Origin: Sphaerisporangium perillae | Lineage (GTDB): Bacteria; Actinomycetota; Actinomycetes; Streptosporangiales; Streptosporangiaceae | Assembly (NCBI RefSeq): GCF_023276435.1 | Contig: NZ_JALLPO010000035.1 | Span: 1-64,000, forward strand | Length of the DNA: 64,000 nucleotides | Direction: 5' to 3' | In this document: positions 63,602 to 64,000 of the stretch, piece by piece | How positions within the stretch are numbered: position 1 is the first letter of the stretch | Layout: every line of letters starts with the position of its first letter | Made by a program: the position numbers and the translations under genes | Notes under the pieces: model-generated | The model's input: only the letters and a program-made list of their open reading frames with translations | What the model was told of the DNA's origin: nothing | The model's database searches: none

Positions 63602-64000
63602 CCATGCATAGGACTTCCGAGCCGCCGGGACAACCCGATATTCGTGATCAGCGCGATCGAGGTGATGCTCTGCATCCGGGGCGGCCGGTTCGCCGAGGCC
63701 GAGACCCTGGCCGCCGCCTGCGCCCAGCGGGGCGTGACGGCGGGCGACATAGACGCCCACGGATGGTACCGAGCCCAGCTCGGGACGATCCGCTGGTACC
63801 AGGGCCGCCTCCCCACGCTGTCGGATCTGGTCAACTCCCCGACGCTCAGCACGATCGACAACGCCACCTTCGCCGGCCTCGCGGTCGCGGCGGGAGACCG
63901 CGAGCTGGCGGCCATCATGCTGGCTCGCGTGCGCGGCCGGGACCTCGCGCGCCTGCCCCGCTCCAGTAGCTGGCTCATATCCATGTACGGCGTGGTGGAG
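63602..64000 (+). pseudogene. C-terminal TPR fragment of a second AfsR/LuxR-type regulator (runs off the window)
   Basis: An open frame reaching the last base. It encodes FVISAIEVMLCIRGGRF, then GWYRAQLGTIRWYQGRL, NSPTLSTIDNATFAGLAVA and LPRSSSWLISMYGVVE. That is typical of the C-terminal TPR region of BTAD/STAND regulators. No N-terminal DNA-binding, BTAD or ATPase domain can fit upstream, because the divergent gene begins at 63568. The first usable start is GTG 63644. It is a 5'-truncated relic, or a stand-alone TPR protein. Confidence 0.6.

Overview
The window is very GC-rich DNA (strong G/C bias at third codon positions, many GTG starts, widespread ATGA/GTGA stop-start overlaps) from a filamentous actinomycete. 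The gene families (AfsR/SARP regulator, protocatechuate pathway with a fused pcaL, Mycobacterium/Rhodococcus-type steroid catabolism, deoxysugar tailoring genes) fit a Streptosporangiales-like soil actinomycete. That taxon is inferred; no rRNA, tRNA, insertion sequence, phage gene or CRISPR array was seen.

Layout. (1) 157-7904: a small glycosylation/tailoring group with a Gfo/Idh oxidoreductase, an SDR with an altered active site, dTDP-glucose 4,6-dehydratase (RmlB), glucose-1-phosphate thymidylyltransferase (RmlA), a GT1 glycosyltransferase, a cytochrome P450 and an O-methyltransferase. No PKS, NRPS or other scaffold gene is in view. (2) 7924-11005: a response regulator, histidine kinase and TAXI lipoprotein operon with no TRAP permease. 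(3) 11568-15120: an acyl-CoA dehydrogenase plus APH-like kinase pair (4-hydroxyacyl-CoA type), a 28-codon remnant of an acyl-CoA ligase, and a divergent XRE-TetR fusion regulator whose likely operator touches its start codon. (4) 15323-20759: argG, an acyl-ACP desaturase, a Cys-rich copper-binding protein, alpha-methylacyl-CoA racemase and a TetR regulator. (5) 20875-28417: a double-IclR regulator facing pcaFHGBL; pcaIJ, expected upstream of pcaF, is reduced to a short remnant. (6) 28452-31955: a LacZ-type beta-galactosidase and a small zinc-ribbon protein. (7) 32027-45133: a KstR2-type regulon for steroid C/D rings (fadA6, kstR2, ipdF, echA, fadE31, fadE32, ipdC, ipdB, ipdA, echA20, two SDRs, fadD3) with KstR2-like operators. 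(8) 46465-53245: steroid side-chain genes (ltp2, chsH1, chsE1, chsH2, chsE2, a fadD17-like ligase). (9) 53387-64000: an SDR, an acyl-CoA ligase, a chondroitinase-ABC-like lyase separated by a frameshift from its Tat signal, two secreted proteins, an AfsR-type regulator and, at the right edge, the C-terminal part of a second such regulator.

Together regions 5, 7 and 8 form a catabolic island: protocatechuate to beta-ketoadipate, and steroid side chain plus HIP (C/D-ring remnant) degradation. The ring A/B genes (kshAB, hsa) are not in this window. Two patterns run across it: short tandem duplications that often span a stop codon, and several catabolic or regulatory genes reduced to tiny stubs. 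These suggest recent local erosion and replication-slippage remodelling.
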